Positions 17,419 to 27,609 of a stretch of DNA of 64,000 bases are shown here, in pieces. The stretch comes from Paenibacillus sp. Soil787 (GTDB lineage Bacteria; Bacillota; Bacilli; Paenibacillales; NBRC-103111). The notes beneath the pieces are model-generated. The model did not search any database and was not told the origin of the DNA. It saw nothing but the letters and a program-made list of their open reading frames with translations. Location of the stretch: positions 266,555 to 330,554 of the forward strand of contig NZ_LMSP01000012.1 of assembly GCF_001429545.1 (NCBI RefSeq), in the 5' to 3' direction. Numbering within the stretch: position 1 is the stretch's first letter; each line of letters starts with the position of its first letter. The position numbers were made by a program, and so were the translations under genes.

Positions 17419-18471
17419 TTAATTGACAATTTGACCCGCTTCAGCAACACGTTTAGAGGATAGAAGCTCAGATACGGTGCCAATCGTCAATCCTTTATTT
17501 TTAATAATACGGATCATACCTGGCAATGCGTCCTTGGATGAGGTCGTTGGATGCATCAAAATAAGGGAACCAGGCTCGACACTTGTCGATAGCCTCTGAA
17601 GGATTCGCTCAGCTCCTGGATTTTTCCAATCTACCGTATCGAATGTCCAAAGTACAGTCTGTAGATTGAACTCCGAAGCAACTTGAACCGTTTCTTGGTT
17701 AAAATAACCCGAAGGAGGCGCAAATAACATGTTTTTCACACCAAGCTGCTGCTTCAACAGTTCCTCTGTTTTAGAAATTTCCTCAACAGCTTTACTGCGA
17801 ATAATACTTCTCATATCTTTGTGCGAGTAAGCGTGATTAGATATTTCATGCCCTTCGCTTTGGATCTTTTTGGCCATTTCGACGTTCTTCTTCAACCACG
17901 ACCCATCCAAAAAGAATGTCGCATGTACATTTTCTTTACGGAGAGTCTCTAGCATACTAGGCAAATACTCATTTCCCCAAGCAACATTGATCATAAAAGA
18001 AGCCATAGGCTTCTTGGGATTCCCTTTATAAATCGGATTTGGACCGAGATCGTTCAATTGAATACTTGGCTGCACTTCCTTCATTACATAATTGATTTTA
18101 TTCGGCGTTAAGTTATGCTCTGCTAGTTTGAGCGTCTCCTCAATATCGACTTCCAATCCATTGTAACCGGGAATAGCTTTCCAAACAGGATCAAGTTTAG
18201 CGTTAATTGGGGGAATCTTTCGTTTTTCAGCTTCTTTCATAATCGTTTCTAGTAAAATGCTTATCTTTGACTTCATTTGTTCGGTTGAATTCAAAGTCAC
18301 AGAGGCAAAGACCGGGAGTGCTTCTTCGTCCATCCAATTGGAATCTGCTAGATACGAAATTTGATTAATCTTCACTGCATTAATATAAGTTCCTATGCTA
18401 GGGATTGCATCCAATGTAAGCAAAACCATAGCAAAAAAACTTCCAAGAAGAAGCCATTTTTTGTGGAGCAT
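17419..18471 (-). CDS. ylxY: Polysaccharide deacetylase-like protein YlxY, divergent active site
   Basis: About 350 residues: an N-terminal signal/anchor (LHKKWLLLGSFFAMVLLTLDAI), an extracytoplasmic region, and a NodB fold from about residue 150. The usual metal-binding Asp-Asp is replaced: the first strand reads SFMINVAWGNEYLP. The second motif keeps its histidines (SNHAYSHKDM), and LFAPPSGYFN and LILMHPTTSS are recognisable. Deacetylase activity is therefore doubtful. The ATG at 18471 has GGAAGGGGG 8 bp upstream, which decides the start over an earlier in-frame codon at 18534. A CATAAAAT at 18498-18505 resembles a sigma-E -10, without a convincing -35. Confidence 0.88.
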   Translation of the reverse strand: MLHKKWLLLGSFFAMVLLTLDAIPSIGTYINAVKINQISYLADSNWMDEEALPVFASVTLNSTEQMKSKISILLETIMKEAEKRKIPPINAKLDPVWKAIPGYNGLEVDIEETLKLAEHNLTPNKINYVMKEVQPSIQLNDLGPNPIYKGNPKKPMASFMINVAWGNEYLPSMLETLRKENVHATFFLDGSWLKKNVEMAKKIQSEGHEISNHAYSHKDMRSIIRSKAVEEISKTEELLKQQLGVKNMLFAPPSGYFNQETVQVASEFNLQTVLWTFDTVDWKNPGAERILQRLSTSVEPGSLILMHPTTSSKDALPGMIRIIKNKGLTIGTVSELLSSKRVAEAGQIVN

Positions 18472-18555
18472 ACACCGATCCCCCTTCCTATGTCCTGATT
18501 TTATGCAGGAAAGGACAAGAGTAGAACGTGGCATGTCCGGCTTTGACTAGAATGC

Positions 18556-18584
18556 AAAAAAGAGACAGATTGATCTGACTCTTT
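18556..18584 (-). terminator. Rho-independent terminator of pnp
   Basis: A 12-position stem (AAAGAG and CAGAT blocks pair with one T-T mismatch) with a tight loop is followed by six T on the minus strand, 41 bp after the pnp stop. Confidence 0.85.
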
Positions 18585-18624
18585 ATCCAAAACTATTTAA
18601 AAGGGACTTCACAAGTCACGCGGC

Positions 18625-20727
18625 TTAGGTTTGAGCCGGGACTTGCGAAGTTAATGTTGCTTTGCGAGAAAGATTAACTCTTCCTTGTTGGTCAATCTCG
18701 GTTACTTTAACTGTGATTTGATCGCCAATGTTCACTACGTCTTCCACTTTCGCTACACGCTCTGTGGAAATTTGTGAAATATGAACCAAACCTTCTTTAC
18801 CAGGCAAAATTTCTACGAATGCTCCGAATTTCTCAACGCGTTTTACTGTTCCGAGGTAAGTTTCACCCACAATAACTTCGCGTACGATGCCTTCAATAAT
18901 CGAACGTGCTTTTTCGTTCATCTCTTGATTGGATGAAGCGATGAATACACGGCCATCTTGTTCGATATCAATTTTTACGCCGGTTTCTTCAATAATTTTA
19001 TTGATGATTTTGCCACCTGCGCCAATAACATCACGGATTTTGTCCGGATTGATGTTCATCGTAAGTATCTTAGGCGCGTATTTGGAAAGAGCTTTCTTAG
19101 GCTCAGAAATACGAGAAACCATTTTACCCAAAATGTGCAAACGGCCTTCTTTGGCTTGCTGCAAAGATTGCTGCAGGATGCTGCGATCAATCCCATCGAT
19201 TTTGATATCCATTTGCAGGGCTGTAATACCTTCAGCTGTACCCGCAACTTTAAAGTCCATATCGCCAAGGTGATCTTCCATACCCTGGATATCGGATAGA
19301 ATGGAGAAGTGATCTCCGTCTTTGATCAGACCCATCGCAATACCAGCAACTGGAGCTTTAATTGGAACACCAGCATCCATAAGAGCAAGTGTGCTTGCAC
19401 AAATACTCGCTTGGGATGTAGAACCGTTCGATTCCAACACTTCTGACACGAGACGAATTGTGTAAGGGAATTCTACTTCATTAGGGATGATTGGCTCAAG
19501 GGCTCTCTCACCTAATGCACCATGTCCGATTTCACGACGACCTGGTGGACGAAGTGGTCTTGCTTCCCCAACGGAAAACGGAGGGAAATTATAATGATGC
19601 ATGAAACGTTTCGTTTCTGTAAGATCCAAGCCGTCCAATATTTGAACATCGCCTAAAGCGCCTAATGTACAAATACTAAGTGCTTGTGTTTGTCCACGTG
19701 TGAACAAGCCTGAACCGTGAGTACGCGGTAACAAATCAATATCACAATCAATTGGACGAATTTCTTCTGGTTTACGTCCATCTGGTCTTACTTTATCATG
19801 CGTGATCAAACGACGTACTTCTTCTTTAACGATATCATAAAGCGTTTCTTTCACATCACCTAGTAAGCCAGGAGTTTCTGCATACAAGGCTGTAAAATGT
19901 TCCACAGCTTCGGCGTTCACAACATCGATTGCTTCTTGTCTAGCATGCTTCTCAGGAATTTTAATCGCATCAACTAATCTAGCTTGAGCAAATTCACGAA
20001 CTGCACGATTTACCTCGGCATCAACCGTATGAAGTTTAACTTCCATTTTCGGCTTACCCGCTTGTTCAACCAATTCTTCAATTACCGCGACAATCTTACG
20101 GATTTCATCATGTCCGAACATGATAGCTTCGAGTACAACTTCCTCAGAAACTTCATTCGCACCAGCTTCTACCATCATTATCGCATCTTTGGTACCGGCA
20201 ACAGTCAAGTGAAGATCACTTTTCTCTGCTGTCTCACCCGTCGGGTTAATAACGAACTGCCCATCAACTCGTCCAACAATTACACCACCAACAGGCCCAT
20301 TGAAAGGAACGTCAGAGATTGCCAGAGCAGCAGAAGTACCAATCATAGCTGCCATTTCTGGTGGACACTCTTGGTCTACACTCATAACGATAGAAACGAT
20401 TTGTACGTCATTACGGAAGCCTTCTGGGAAAAGAGGGCGAATCGGACGGTCCGTTAAACGGCTCGCAAGAATTGCTTTCTCACTCGGACGTCCTTCACGT
20501 TTAATAAAACCGCCAGGGATTTTACCTACGGAATACAATCTTTCTTCGTAATTAACTGTTAACGGAAAGAAATCCAAATCTTTCGGTCCGTTTGAAGCCG
20601 TTACTGTACTCAGCACAACCGTATCGCCGTAACGTACAGTTACAGCTGCATTAGCTTGTTTGGCCAGCCTACCCGTTTCTAGAATGAACGGTTTGCCGCC
20701 AAGTTCCATTTGTACCCTTTTCTCCAT
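18625..20727 (-). CDS. pnp: Polynucleotide phosphorylase
   Basis: This 700-residue exoribonuclease has two RNase PH-like domains (residues about 5-230 and 310-545; GRRPEEIRPI-like motif as [29 protein letters not shown] region), then a KH domain ([15 protein letters not shown], about 560-580) and a C-terminal S1 domain ([19 protein letters not shown]). It degrades RNA 3'-5' by phosphorolysis as a trimer. The ATG follows GGAGG. It lies 272 bp after rpsO. Confidence 0.97.
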   Translation of the reverse strand: MEKRVQMELGGKPFILETGRLAKQANAAVTVRYGDTVVLSTVTASNGPKDLDFFPLTVNYEERLYSVGKIPGGFIKREGRPSEKAILASRLTDRPIRPLFPEGFRNDVQIVSIVMSVDQECPPEMAAMIGTSAALAISDVPFNGPVGGVIVGRVDGQFVINPTGETAEKSDLHLTVAGTKDAIMMVEAGANEVSEEVVLEAIMFGHDEIRKIVAVIEELVEQAGKPKMEVKLHTVDAEVNRAVREFAQARLVDAIKIPEKHARQEAIDVVNAEAVEHFTALYAETPGLLGDVKETLYDIVKEEVRRLITHDKVRPDGRKPEEIRPIDCDIDLLPRTHGSGLFTRGQTQALSICTLGALGDVQILDGLDLTETKRFMHHYNFPPFSVGEARPLRPPGRREIGHGALGERALEPIIPNEVEFPYTIRLVSEVLESNGSTSQASICASTLALMDAGVPIKAPVAGIAMGLIKDGDHFSILSDIQGMEDHLGDMDFKVAGTAEGITALQMDIKIDGIDRSILQQSLQQAKEGRLHILGKMVSRISEPKKALSKYAPKILTMNINPDKIRDVIGAGGKIINKIIEETGVKIDIEQDGRVFIASSNQEMNEKARSIIEGIVREVIVGETYLGTVKRVEKFGAFVEILPGKEGLVHISQISTERVAKVEDVVNIGDQITVKVTEIDQQGRVNLSRKATLTSQVPAQT

Positions 20728-20999
20728 AACATCCTCCTAAGGAATTGTTCTATTCAATTCATATGTGTTTGATAAACATTTGCACAGAAAGTAACAGTAT
20801 AGAAACCATTACTATATTATGCTCCGTATGTACTCAAAAATTGCCTACCGCTGGAGTCATCACTATTTCTGCGTAATGTCTAGTATTTCCTTCTTTTTCC
20901 GTTTTAAAAATACAAGAAAAAGCAACCTCGTTGCTTTTTCTTCGCCAAAGCTTTATCAAGCCCAGCAAAGGAGCAACAGGTTGCTTCTCATTGTCGGTT
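20728..20999 (-). other. rpsO-pnp intergenic region with hairpins
   Basis: No gene fits here. In transcription order it holds a small hairpin-forming repeat (20972-20986), the strong rpsO terminator (20914-20942) and about 185 bp of leader before pnp. TATACT at 20797-20802 may be a pnp -10, but no good -35 is visible. The two hairpins share arms. Confidence 0.6.
20914..20942 (-). terminator. Rho-independent terminator of rpsO
   Basis: A perfect 13-bp stem (20914-20926 with 20930-20942) with a 3-nt loop. The arm itself ends in T-rich sequence and is followed by GTATTTTT on the minus strand. Confidence 0.85.
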
Positions 21000-21269
21000 T
21001 TATCGACGTAAACCAAGCTTTTCAATCAAAGCACTGTAACGGCTCACATCTTTATTCTTCACGTATGCTAGAAGCTTACGGCGTTGACCAACCATTTTGA
21101 GCAAACCGCGACGGGAATGATGATCTTTCTTGTGAGTCCGCAGATGATTTGTCAGGTTGACAATGTTTTCTGTAAGGATAGCTACTTGAACTTCAGGTGA
21201 ACCCGTATCGGTATCATGTACCTTGTGAGTTTGAATCAGTTGTGTTTTACGCTCTTGAGTTAATGCCAT
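21000..21269 (-). CDS. rpsO: 30S ribosomal protein S15
   Basis: This 89-residue protein has the normal S15 length and motifs: [41 protein letters not shown] and the [12 protein letters not shown] end. It binds 16S rRNA in the platform of the 30S subunit. The ATG at 21269 follows TTAGGAGAT. A promoter and a structured leader lie upstream, a terminator downstream. Confidence 0.98.
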   Translation of the reverse strand: MALTQERKTQLIQTHKVHDTDTGSPEVQVAILTENIVNLTNHLRTHKKDHHSRRGLLKMVGQRRKLLAYVKNKDVSRYSALIEKLGLRR

Positions 21270-21274
21270 GATTG

Positions 21275-21380
21275 TTCATCTCCTAAATTCTATTGTATCC
21301 CCGCTAGCCTAGAAATCGCCGATGATAGCGTATGTCCAAGCTAAGGTTCATGCCAGAAGGTATAGATCCTTTTGGCAACG
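21275..21380 (-). promoter_or_regulatory. Possible S15 autoregulatory mRNA leader
   Basis: About 110 nt of leader precede rpsO. It contains a hairpin GCCA-AGG / CCT-TGGC (about 21351-21375) and further self-complementary CTAG/TAGC segments near the ribosome binding site. S15 leaders that bind the protein are known in several bacteria, including Bacillota. I cannot confirm that this folds as one. Confidence 0.4.
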
Positions 21381-21386
21381 TTATTC

Positions 21387-21416
21387 AGTATAACATAATC
21401 GCACAGTAGAAGTAAA
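21387..21416 (-). promoter_or_regulatory. Putative promoter of rpsO
   Basis: TTTACT (21411-21416), 18 bp, TATACT (21387-21392) on the minus strand, in the gap after ribF. Confidence 0.45.
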
Positions 21417-21436
21417 TGCTTGTTTCAACTGAAGCG

Positions 21437-22372
21437 TTATAATTTGTTCTTGGCTGTTTCGACGTCAAGTTTAATTTGAGTAACTAAATCGTCCAGCGAT
21501 GAGAATTTACGTTCTGGTCGAAGGAAAGTAATGAGCTCAACATTCATATGCTCGCCGTAAATTTGTTCGGAGAAATCAAATAAATGAGCTTCGAATGAGG
21601 GCTTCAATTCTCCGGTTGTAAAAGTAGGCTTTACACCAATGTTCATAACCCCTTTATAGGTTTCCCCTTTAACAGAGGCTTTAATCGCATAAACACCATT
21701 AGTTGGAATGACGTAAGACTCATCCAATTGAATATTAGCAGTAGGAAAGCCAAGTGTTCTCCCACGCTTCTCTCCATCCACAACGATGCCGCTAATACTA
21801 TAGGGACGCCCGAGAAGTCTGGTAACGGTCTCTATGTCTCCTTGCTGTAATGATTCACGAATGAGTGTACTGCTAACTTTTTCGCCATCCATATGAAAGG
21901 GTCTCACCACTTCTACAGAAAATTTCCCATGACTCAACTCGCAGAGCGAATCCGGGGTACCTTTACCTTGAAAGCCAAACGTAAAATCAAAACCACATAT
22001 AACACTTTCAACACCAAGTCGATCCAATACTTGATCCACGAAATGTTCTGGGGATAACCGCATTAAATTGGCATCAAAGGTAACAATGTATGTATGATTC
22101 ACACCTAGCGATTCAAACATCTTCATTTTCTTACTCATCGGAGTAATTAGATCTGTATACTTATCTTGACCCATTACTGCTCTAGGATGTGGGTGAAAGG
22201 TCATAATGGCCGCCTTCAACCCAAGTTTCTTAGCCGTGCGCAGGGCTCGTCCAATGACTTCTTGATGTCCCAAATGTACACCATCGAAATCACCAATTGC
22301 CACCACTTGCTCTCCTGCTATTAGATCCATATCATCCATATTAATGGGGTATGCTATTGGTATTATGCGCAT
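21437..22372 (-). CDS. ribF: Bifunctional riboflavin kinase / FAD synthetase
   Basis: This 311-residue enzyme makes FMN and FAD. The N-terminal nucleotidyltransferase domain has GDFDGVHLGHQ (residues about 26-36) and VSSTLIRESLQQGD; the C-terminal kinase domain starts near residue 185 with GRTLGFPTANI and NGVYAIKA. Length is normal. It is the last gene of the nusA-infB operon, 46 bp after truB. No FMN riboswitch is visible, as expected inside an operon. The ATG at 22372 follows GGTAGGTG. Confidence 0.96.
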   Translation of the reverse strand: MRIIPIAYPINMDDMDLIAGEQVVAIGDFDGVHLGHQEVIGRALRTAKKLGLKAAIMTFHPHPRAVMGQDKYTDLITPMSKKMKMFESLGVNHTYIVTFDANLMRLSPEHFVDQVLDRLGVESVICGFDFTFGFQGKGTPDSLCELSHGKFSVEVVRPFHMDGEKVSSTLIRESLQQGDIETVTRLLGRPYSISGIVVDGEKRGRTLGFPTANIQLDESYVIPTNGVYAIKASVKGETYKGVMNIGVKPTFTTGELKPSFEAHLFDFSEQIYGEHMNVELITFLRPERKFSSLDDLVTQIKLDVETAKNKL

Positions 22373-22418
22373 AAGTTCATTTCACCTACCCATGTCAACC
22401 TGTCCCGTGACGTTATTA

Positions 22419-23333
22419 TTAGAGGAAAACTTTGGCTGGGATCAGGACTTGGCTAGCGCTGTTCCATTCATACAAACCAAGAAAACGATCATCAGGCGAA
22501 TAAGCCCTGAAAATGTTTTGCGATGCGTCTGCATGAGCCGTCCGATTCGCTGTCATAGCTATTTTCTTCCCCTGTAGTGCATGTACGGCTTCCCCGGCAG
22601 ATAGTTCAATGAATGGGATATGTGAAATCGCCTGATCCATAGGAATCATATGCGCCTGCAGTAATCCTTGAACCTTCATTTGTTCAATCTGTTCAAATGT
22701 TAAGCACTGCTCTTGGCGAATACTGCCCGTCGATGTCCGAATCAAACTTTTCATCACCGCCGGATAGCCGAGAGCCTTGCCAATATCCACACATAAGGTT
22801 CTTATATAGGTCCCTTTGGAGCAAGAAGCACGAAATTGAATCTCTGGATGATCTAGTGATAGGTCCATATGAAGAATGTCTAGCTTATGAATCGTCACTT
22901 TACGTGATTTCCGCTCTACTTCTTTGCCTTCTCGGGCTAATTCATAGAGTCGTTTCCCATCAATCTTGACTGCTGAGAACATCGGTGGAATCTGTTCGAT
23001 TTCTCCGACAAAAGAACGAAGAACCTCACGGACTCTCACTTCATCCAAAGTTACCTGTGAAACTTCTTCCAATACAGCACCTGTCATATCTTCCGTGTCG
23101 GTAGAAAGACCGATTCGAAGCTCAGCTTCATATTCCTTAGGCAGCTCTTGAATGTACTCAACCATTCGTGTTGCTCTACCTATACATAATGGCAAAACAC
23201 CGGTTACTTGCGGGTCAAGCGTTCCCGTGTGGCCGATGCGTTTGATCCCAAGGATACCTCTAACTTTGGCTACAACATCATGAGAAGTAAAGCCTACTGG
23301 TTTCCATACAGGCAAGATGCCTTCTAATGTCAT
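22419..23333 (-). CDS. truB: tRNA pseudouridine-55 synthase
   Basis: This 304-residue enzyme converts U55 of tRNA to pseudouridine. It has GILPVWKPVGFTSHDVV at the start, the catalytic Asp40 in GHTGTLDPQVTGVLP, and a C-terminal PUA-like extension (about 245-300). Other conserved parts are SAVKIDGKRLYELAREG and CSKGTYIRTL. The ATG overlaps the nrnA stop by 4 bp. Confidence 0.97.
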   Translation of the reverse strand: MTLEGILPVWKPVGFTSHDVVAKVRGILGIKRIGHTGTLDPQVTGVLPLCIGRATRMVEYIQELPKEYEAELRIGLSTDTEDMTGAVLEEVSQVTLDEVRVREVLRSFVGEIEQIPPMFSAVKIDGKRLYELAREGKEVERKSRKVTIHKLDILHMDLSLDHPEIQFRASCSKGTYIRTLCVDIGKALGYPAVMKSLIRTSTGSIRQEQCLTFEQIEQMKVQGLLQAHMIPMDQAISHIPFIELSAGEAVHALQGKKIAMTANRTAHADASQNIFRAYSPDDRFLGLYEWNSASQVLIPAKVFL

Positions 23334-24331
23334 TTTAACTCGTTCCCTACTTCCTGAACCATTTTGGCTACTGCTTCCTCAAGTGTACCTTGGATTGTAC
23401 AGCCTGATGCACGAACATGGCCGCCACCGCCAAGTGATTGCGCAATCGCAGCAACGTCAACAAGTCCTGAAGAGCGGAGACTTACTTTAATTACGCCAAC
23501 TGCTTTCTCTTTAAATAGCATGCCCACTTCTACGCCTTCCACATTACGCGGATAGTTGACAAGCCCATCCAAATCATCGCTTGAGGCACCAGTCAACTCT
23601 AAATCTGCTAGAGAAACAGCAAGCCATGCCAATTTACGATCATTCGCAAATGAAAGTGTAGATAAAGCTTTCTGCAGAAGTACGATTTGCGAATAGCTGA
23701 CTCGTTCCAGCACTTGCTCAGCTATAACAGAGCCCTGAACACCAAGTGATAACAGCGTTGCTCCAATCTGCATGACCTCAGGCGAGGTATTCGAATACCG
23801 AAAGCCACCAGTGTCTGTCAGCAAGCCCGTATAAATGCAATCACCAAACTCCAAATTCGGTACAAGCTTCATATGTATGGCTAAATCATACAAAATTTGA
23901 ACGGTTGCAGCGGCATCATGTTTAATCAAATGGCGCGAACCAAATTTATCGTTCGTTGGATGATGGTCAACATTGAGCAGCTGAGCCTGGTCATCAAAAA
24001 GAGTGCTGATCCTACCCATTCTGGAGAAATCAGCACAATCTACACTTATGATGGTTTGATAAAGCCTTTCAGGAGCTTCCTTGCCAAAATCAAGTACTTG
24101 ATCACTTCCCCATAAATAGGAAAATTTAGAGGGCATAGCGCCCTCATTAATCATTGTAAAAGATTTTCCCAGTTGTTTAAGAATCCAACCGGTTGCATAC
24201 GTAGAACTGGCAGCATCCCCATCCGGTTGGATGTGAGATACCACCAGGAAATCATCATGCTGCTCGATAAACTTAGCTGCTGCTGCCAGCTGCTGGCTGT
24301 ATTCGGTGGCATGGTTCATTCCAATGCTCAT
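23330..24331 (-). CDS. nrnA: Bifunctional oligoribonuclease / PAP phosphatase NrnA
   Basis: This 333-residue DHH/DHHA1 protein shows HIQPDGDAASS (residues about 33-43), SVDCADFSR, the DHH signature VDHHPTND, and the C-terminal GGGHVRASG substrate-binding motif. It degrades nano-RNAs and dephosphorylates 3'-phosphoadenosine 5'-phosphate. It overlaps rbfA and truB by 4 bp on each side. The ATG at 24331 is used; an internal ATG four codons later is a minor alternative. Confidence 0.94.
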   Translation of the reverse strand: MSIGMNHATEYSQQLAAAAKFIEQHDDFLVVSHIQPDGDAASSTYATGWILKQLGKSFTMINEGAMPSKFSYLWGSDQVLDFGKEAPERLYQTIISVDCADFSRMGRISTLFDDQAQLLNVDHHPTNDKFGSRHLIKHDAAATVQILYDLAIHMKLVPNLEFGDCIYTGLLTDTGGFRYSNTSPEVMQIGATLLSLGVQGSVIAEQVLERVSYSQIVLLQKALSTLSFANDRKLAWLAVSLADLELTGASSDDLDGLVNYPRNVEGVEVGMLFKEKAVGVIKVSLRSSGLVDVAAIAQSLGGGGHVRASGCTIQGTLEEAVAKMVQEVGNELK

Positions 24332-24687
24332 ACGTTTGGATTTCCTTCCTGATTCAGCTTGTGCAACAAGTTATCGATATGACTTCCATAATCAATAGAA
24401 GCATCAAACTTAAATTGCAGCTCTGGAATTTTACGTAAACGAATTCGTTTGCCTAATTCCGAACGAATATAACCAGAACCTACAGAAAGAGCTTTAAGTG
24501 TTGCTGCTTTCTCTTCTTCTGTCCCCATTACGCTAAGAAATACGCGAGCTAAGGATAAATCGTTCGTTACTTCTACACCCGTAACGGTCAAGAAACCAAT
24601 ACGCGGATCTTTCAATTCGGACTGAACGATCTGGCTTAATTCTTTCTTGATTTGTTCGCCAACTCGACCTACACGAACTCTAGCCAT
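24328..24687 (-). CDS. rbfA: Ribosome-binding factor A
   Basis: This 119-residue KH-fold 30S maturation factor has RVGEQIKKELSQIVQSELKDPRIGFLTVTGVEV and a C-terminal LRKIPELQFKFDASIDYGSHID, typical of RbfA. It acts in late 16S rRNA processing. It lies 6 bp after infB and overlaps nrnA by 4 bp. Confidence 0.97.
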   Translation of the reverse strand: MARVRVGRVGEQIKKELSQIVQSELKDPRIGFLTVTGVEVTNDLSLARVFLSVMGTEEEKAATLKALSVGSGYIRSELGKRIRLRKIPELQFKFDASIDYGSHIDNLLHKLNQEGNPNV

Positions 24688-24693
24688 TTGTCA

Positions 24694-27609
24694 TCACCTC
24701 TCAACGGACTCCATGATGAAGGCTTCAATAATGTCGCCCTCTTTAATATCATGATAACGCTCAAGAGATATACCACACTCATAACCTTGCGCCACTTCTT
24801 TTTGGTCATCCTTGAATCGTTTCAGGGAGTCAATTTTACCTTCGTGCACGACAATACCGCTGCGGATCAAGCGAGTTTGTGCGTTACGAGCAATTTTGCC
24901 TGATATAACCATACATCCTGCAATTGTACCTGAACCCGTAATTTTGAAAACATTACGAACTTCTGCCTGACCGAGTACAACTTCTTTAAAGATAGGATCC
25001 AGCATGCCCTTCATCGCTTGCTCGATTTCTTCAATTACGTTATAGATAATGTTGTGCATACGGATATCAACTTTCTCTTGATCTGCCGTTGCTTTCGCCG
25101 CAGGCTCAGGACGAACATTGAAACCGACAATAATCGCATTAGATGCAGAAGCCAGAATAATATCAGACTCCGTAACAGCACCAACACCGTTGTGAAGAAT
25201 TTTGACGCGAACGCCTTCCACTTCGATCTTCTCAAGGGAGCTTTTCAGAGCTTCAACAGAACCTTGAACGTCACCTTTGATAATTACATTCAGCTCTTTG
25301 ATTTCGCCGTCTTTAATGTGTTTAAAGAGGTCATCTAGCGTCACGCGTGAATTCGCCGTCATCTCGGATTGTCGAAGTGCAATGGAACGACGATCTGCAA
25401 TGTCTCTTGCCTTACGCTCATCTTCATAAGCAAGGAATGGATCCCCAGCTTGTGGAACTTCTGTAAGACCCGTGATTTCAACTGGTGTTGAAGGACCCGC
25501 TTCTTTCAGACGTTTACCTTTATCATTTACCATCGCTCTTACGCGGCCGAAGCATACGCCAGCTACGAAGCTATCTCCGACTTTCAATGTACCATGTTGA
25601 ATCAGGATTCTGGCAACTGGACCACGACCTTTATCCAACTCGGCTTCGATGACGGTCGCTCTAGCACGTTTGTTCGGGTTAGCTTTATACTCTTGAACTT
25701 CAGCAACAAGAAGAATCATTTCAAGCAGATTTTCAAGTCCAATCCGTTGTTTTGCAGAAATTTCGCAGAAAATCGTATCTCCGCCCCACTCTTCTGGAAC
25801 CAACTCATATGCTGTAAGTGCTTGTTTGATTTGATCTGGATTTGCGCCTTCTTTATCAATTTTGTTAACTGCAACAATAATCGGAACGCCTGCCGCCTTA
25901 GCATGGTTAATTGCTTCAACGGTTTGCGGCATTACGCCGTCATCGGCAGCAACAACGATAATTGTAATATCGGTTACCTGTGCACCGCGGGCACGCATGG
26001 TTGTAAACGCTTCGTGACCAGGCGTATCCAAGAAAGTGATTTTCTTTTGGTTAACTTCAACTTGATAAGCACCGATGTGCTGCGTAATACCGCCTGCCTC
26101 ACCCTCGGTTACACTTGTTTTACGAATAGCATCAAGTAAAGTCGTTTTACCATGATCGACGTGACCCATAATCGTAACAACTGGCGGACGCTCGATCAAA
26201 TCTGCCTCATCGTCAATTTCTTCGAAAGTCTCGAAATTATCTTCTTCGACTTTAATCTTAATTTCAACTTCTACGCCAAACTCGGAGGCAATCAATTGAA
26301 TGGCTTCCAAATCTAGCTCTTGGTTAATTGTTGCCATTGTACCCAAGAATAAAAGCTTTTTAATAACTTCAGAAGCATCTTTGTGAAGTAATTTCGCTGT
26401 TTCACCAACGGTCATACTGCCACGAACGATGATTTTCTTAGGTGTATTGTCAATTTTTTCTTTTTTAACGGTTTCTTGTTGATATCTGCCTCTATTGTTA
26501 CCGCGTTGATTGCCTCTGTTTTGTCCACCAGGCCCACGATTTCCGCCGGAACGGTTATCATCAAAACGCTTAGGTGTTGGTTTGGATTTCTTAGTTGTAA
26601 TTACACCCGCTTTAGCTGCTGCATCATCCAATTCGGCTGCTGTTGCACCTACGTGGAACTGCGGCTTCGCTTCTTGAATGACAGGTCTTCCGCTTTGATT
26701 ATTGTTGCGGTTATCAAACGGTTTAGACTGACGGTTTGGACCAGCACTGCGGTTCGGTCCTGCATTTTGCGGACGGCCGCTATTTGCGCTCTGTCCACCA
26801 CCAGCTCCCGGTCCTCCAGTACCCTGACTTGGACGGGAACCTGCATAGTTGCTATTCGTGCGTGGAGCTCCACCTTGACTGTAGCCTTGACCGCCGCTAG
26901 GACGTTGGCTATTGTAGCCGCCAGTGGATCCACTTGGACGCTGACCGCCTGAACTTCCACCTTGATAACCCGTACGTTGTCCACCTTGGCTTGATCCTTG
27001 ACCACTAGGGCGCTGTCCACCTGTGCTTCCACCTTGATAGCCCGTACGTTGCCCACCTTGGCTTGAGCCTTGACCGCTAGGACGCTGTCCGCCTGGATTT
27101 GAACCTTGATAACCTGTTCGTTGTCCACCTTGTCCTTGACTGTTTGGACGTTGCCCGCCTTGCGATGATCCTTGACCACTTGGGCGTTGATCGCGCCCAG
27201 GCTGAGCTGGACGACTAGCCGTATTAGGCGTAGACTGTCCTTGAGGCGCTGTTACAGCACCATTTGTAGTTGTGCTGTTCGTTGGTTCTGAAGCAACTGG
27301 CTTCGAAGCCGGTGTTGCTGCACCTTTATTCTCTTGTGCTGGAGCCTGCGTTGCAGGGTTCTGATTCGTCGTAGATGAACTCACATTTCCTCCGTCCGTA
27401 GCTGCTCGTTTGGCAGCCGCATTGGCTTTAATATCACGAAAAAACTTTTCTACACTGCTCACTGCGTCATTTTCCATTACGCTCATATGATTGTTAACGG
27501 GAATATTTAGACGTTTGAGGATGGTTATAATTTCTTTGCTGCTCATATTGAGTTGCTTTGCGTATTCGTAAACGCGAGTCTTATCTTTATTGTCTTGTTT
27601 ATTGGTCAA
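24694..27609 (-). CDS. infB: Translation initiation factor IF-2
   Basis: This 971-residue GTPase has an N-terminal IF2_N domain (residues 1-60), a long low-complexity Gly/Gln/Ser/Arg region (about 75-385), a second IF2_N domain (about 390-450), then G domain motifs GHVDHGKT (482-489), DTPGHE and NKID, and C-terminal domains II-IV. It places initiator tRNA on the 30S subunit. It starts at TTG 27609, behind GGAGGTGA, and overlaps the end of rplGA by 11 bp. It is longer than Bacillus IF-2 because of the tandem-repeat linker. Confidence 0.97.
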   Translation of the reverse strand: MTNKQDNKDKTRVYEYAKQLNMSSKEIITILKRLNIPVNNHMSVMENDAVSSVEKFFRDIKANAAAKRAATDGGNVSSSTTNQNPATQAPAQENKGAATPASKPVASEPTNSTTTNGAVTAPQGQSTPNTASRPAQPGRDQRPSGQGSSQGGQRPNSQGQGGQRTGYQGSNPGGQRPSGQGSSQGGQRTGYQGGSTGGQRPSGQGSSQGGQRTGYQGGSSGGQRPSGSTGGYNSQRPSGGQGYSQGGAPRTNSNYAGSRPSQGTGGPGAGGGQSANSGRPQNAGPNRSAGPNRQSKPFDNRNNNQSGRPVIQEAKPQFHVGATAAELDDAAAKAGVITTKKSKPTPKRFDDNRSGGNRGPGGQNRGNQRGNNRGRYQQETVKKEKIDNTPKKIIVRGSMTVGETAKLLHKDASEVIKKLLFLGTMATINQELDLEAIQLIASEFGVEVEIKIKVEEDNFETFEEIDDEADLIERPPVVTIMGHVDHGKTTLLDAIRKTSVTEGEAGGITQHIGAYQVEVNQKKITFLDTPGHEAFTTMRARGAQVTDITIIVVAADDGVMPQTVEAINHAKAAGVPIIVAVNKIDKEGANPDQIKQALTAYELVPEEWGGDTIFCEISAKQRIGLENLLEMILLVAEVQEYKANPNKRARATVIEAELDKGRGPVARILIQHGTLKVGDSFVAGVCFGRVRAMVNDKGKRLKEAGPSTPVEITGLTEVPQAGDPFLAYEDERKARDIADRRSIALRQSEMTANSRVTLDDLFKHIKDGEIKELNVIIKGDVQGSVEALKSSLEKIEVEGVRVKILHNGVGAVTESDIILASASNAIIVGFNVRPEPAAKATADQEKVDIRMHNIIYNVIEEIEQAMKGMLDPIFKEVVLGQAEVRNVFKITGSGTIAGCMVISGKIARNAQTRLIRSGIVVHEGKIDSLKRFKDDQKEVAQGYECGISLERYHDIKEGDIIEAFIMESVER
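26830..27204 (-). repeat. Tandem repeats in the IF-2 linker
   Basis: Residues about 136-260 of IF-2 are built from [20 protein letters not shown]-type units. Two near-identical 24-residue (72-bp) copies (residues 171-194 and 195-218) are flanked by partial, diverged copies. The region should be disordered. Confidence 0.85.

Noticed and set aside
20834-21025. A 63-residue minus-strand frame after rpsO
   Set aside because: It overlaps the end of rpsO and the terminator hairpin and has no family features.
21275-22372. FMN riboswitch near ribF
   Set aside because: ribF is deep within an operon and no conserved FMN-aptamer segments were seen.
26649-27179. A 176-residue reading frame antiparallel in frame choice to the IF-2 repeat region, rich in VKVQ repeats
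   Set aside because: It lies inside infB in another frame of the same strand and only mirrors the low-complexity DNA; no ribosome binding site and no known family.
26830-27204. CRISPR array
   Set aside because: The 72-bp repeats are contiguous, in frame and encode a protein linker; there are no unique spacers.
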